From assembly GCF_028751035.1 (NCBI RefSeq), contig NZ_CP063533.1:1240001-1304000 (forward strand): a stretch of DNA of 64,000 bases, given 5' to 3'. The notes under the pieces are model-generated. The model worked only from the letters and a program-made list of their open reading frames with translations. It ran no database searches and was not told the DNA's origin. This DNA comes from Helicobacter winghamensis ATCC BAA-430 (GTDB lineage: Bacteria > Campylobacterota > Campylobacteria > Campylobacterales > Helicobacteraceae). Below are positions 63,114 to 64,000 of the stretch, piece by piece. The first letter of the stretch is position 1. The number at the start of each line of letters is the position of its first letter. The translations under genes and the position numbers were made by a program.

Positions 63114-63127
63114 GGAATAAAATTTGC
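63114..63127 (+). promoter_or_regulatory. Sigma-54-type promoter of flgL
   Basis: GG at 63114-63115 and GC at 63126-63127, with exactly 10 bp between, in the context TTTGGAATAAAATTTGCTTT; this matches the invariant -24/-12 bases of RpoN promoters. The expected start of transcription is near 63139, 24 nt before the flgL ATG. Class 2 flagellar genes in Helicobacter and Campylobacter use RpoN. Confidence 0.6.
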
Positions 63128-63162
63128 TTTAGATTAAAACAAGAAAATTTTTAAGGATAATA

Positions 63163-64000
63163 ATGCGTATAGGAACTAGCTCAAGATACACAATGATGCA
63201 ATACAATCAGAACAAAACAATGAATAGTTTAAGCAATGTTTTGGCACAAATGAATGGCTTGAAAATCCAGTATGGCTATCAAAACTCTTCAATTTTCAAC
63301 AAAACACTTTCACTTGATTTTAATATCAATACTCTAACCCAAAGCAAAGAGCTTGCTAATAACGCCTTAACTTTTACAAAGCACACAGACACTGCACTAA
63401 GTGAACTTGCAAAGAGTATGGATAATTTTAAAACCAAACTTGTGCAAGGTGCAAATGATATCCATAATGAAACTTCAAGACTTGCAATTGCAAAGGACTT
63501 AAGAGCTATTAGAGATCACTTTTTATCTATTGCAAATACTTCTATTGGCGGGGAATATATTTTTGGTGGGACTGCTACAACAAAGTCTCCTTTTAATGCA
63601 GATGGGAGTTATAATGGAAATAGTGATGTTTTAAGTGCTTTACTTGGCTCTAACAATTCCCTTCCTTACAATATTACAGGCTCGGAATTATTTTTTGGAT
63701 CAGATAGAGATACAAATCGTGTAATTTCTACTAATGTGCCAAAATTTAATCAAAGCAAATTACACCCAGAAATTATGGATCCATCGCATCCAACAGGACA
63801 AGGGCAAGAAGTTTATATCAAAGCCGACGATCCACTAAGAGATTTAGTAGGAGATAACGACGACAAAACAGACAATAACGACCCAGAAGTATTTTATATC
63901 ACTGGAAGAAAACCAGATGGAACAGCATTTAAATCTAAATTTGAAATGGAAGTTTCCTATACAGACAAGGGACAAGCTCCAAAAGTGCAAGATTTACTAG
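63163..64000 (+). CDS. flgL: Flagellar hook-associated protein 3 (partial, C-terminus outside window)
   Basis: Junction protein between hook and flagellin filament. The first 279 residues are present and the frame is open to the window edge. I translated from the ATG at 63163, which is preceded by AAGGATAAT. The start MRIGTSSRYTMMQYNQNKTM and the helical NSLSNVLAQMNGLKIQYGYQ are typical of flagellin-type N-terminal D0/D1 domains, and GGEYIFGGTATTKSPF is a FlgL signature. An acidic, low-complexity stretch (around DNDDKTDNNDPE) starts the variable middle region. Long FlgL forms are usual in this phylum. Confidence 0.93.
   Translation, partial: MRIGTSSRYTMMQYNQNKTMNSLSNVLAQMNGLKIQYGYQNSSIFNKTLSLDFNINTLTQSKELANNALTFTKHTDTALSELAKSMDNFKTKLVQGANDIHNETSRLAIAKDLRAIRDHFLSIANTSIGGEYIFGGTATTKSPFNADGSYNGNSDVLSALLGSNNSLPYNITGSELFFGSDRDTNRVISTNVPKFNQSKLHPEIMDPSHPTGQGQEVYIKADDPLRDLVGDNDDKTDNNDPEVFYITGRKPDGTAFKSKFEMEVSYTDKGQAPKVQDLL

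Overview
The window looks like a chromosomal segment of an AT-rich Helicobacter of the enterohepatic group (H. pullorum / H. canadensis type); the species is inferred, not proven. Many neighbour pairs follow the H. pylori order: hemA, polyprenyl synthase, a small protein and DUF2018 (HP0239-HP0242); the HP0268 homologue, miaB and lpxJ (HP0268-HP0270); rplI, hslV, hslU, era and csd6 (HP0514-HP0518); the PpiD-like gene, ftsA and ftsZ (HP0977-HP0979); comF, tmk and coaD (HP1473-HP1475). Unlike H. pylori, it carries hisD, metE and a complete cytolethal distending toxin operon. Genes are tightly packed, often with TAATG or ATGA stop/start overlaps, and no gap without a gene exceeds 300 bases. I see no phage, insertion sequence or CRISPR.

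Region by region. 1-3.8 kb (minus): hisD, DUF2018, a hypothetical protein, polyprenyl diphosphate synthase and the start of hemA. 3.9-8.4 kb (plus): cysS, a DsbD_2/UreH-like membrane protein and a three-gene module laid out like PilM-PilN-PilO. 8.4-12.1 kb (minus): hemW, a small membrane protein, lpxJ, miaB and an HP0268 homologue. 12.18-12.28 kb: an 8-bp tandem repeat in front of nusA. 12.4-17.7 kb (plus): nusA, a PpiD-like chaperone, ftsA, ftsZ. 17.7-23.1 kb (minus): sodB, modD, modB, modA (no modC), a TPR/glycosyltransferase gene broken by three frameshifts, and rpe. 23.2-27.9 kb (plus): fbp, a small Cys-rich protein, metG, a MurF-N-like protein, a NifX-like protein. 27.9-32.1 kb (minus): csd6, era, hslU, hslV, rplI. 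32.2-34.5 kb: metE. 34.5-43.3 kb (minus): comF, tmk, coaD, pyrC, phosphomannomutase, an aminofutalosine-type deaminase, mscS, a dihydroorotase-like protein, a SIMPL protein, tRNA-Arg(CCT) and hup. 43.4-48.1 kb (plus): gapA-pgi and pta-ackA. 48.1-55.4 kb (minus): an MFS transporter, two paired dynamin-like GTPases, a J-domain protein and an anchored coiled-coil protein. 55.5-57.6 kb (plus): cdtA, cdtB, cdtC. 57.6-63.0 kb (minus): pstS, pstC, pstA, pstB and a PhoB/PhoR-like pair. 63.16 kb to the end: the start of flgL behind a sigma-54-type promoter.

How the genes fit together. fbp, gapA, pgi and rpe belong to gluconeogenesis and the pentose phosphate pathway, and pta-ackA to acetate metabolism. 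The pst transporter and its two-component system form one phosphate-responsive unit, preceded by TGTAAA copies on an 11-bp period as in a PhoB box. That unit runs head-on into the CDT operon, with 15 bp shared by the ends of cdtC and the kinase gene.

The least expected observations are: a dispersed 11-mer (GATTCCAACTT, nine exact copies found by eye, on both strands, in several reading frames and once outside genes); the 8-bp repeat between the divergent promoters of the HP0268 homologue and nusA; a perfect 21-bp palindrome between the divergent MFS and cdt promoters; the three-frameshift TPR/glycosyltransferase gene; and the MFS/dynamin/J-domain gene run.
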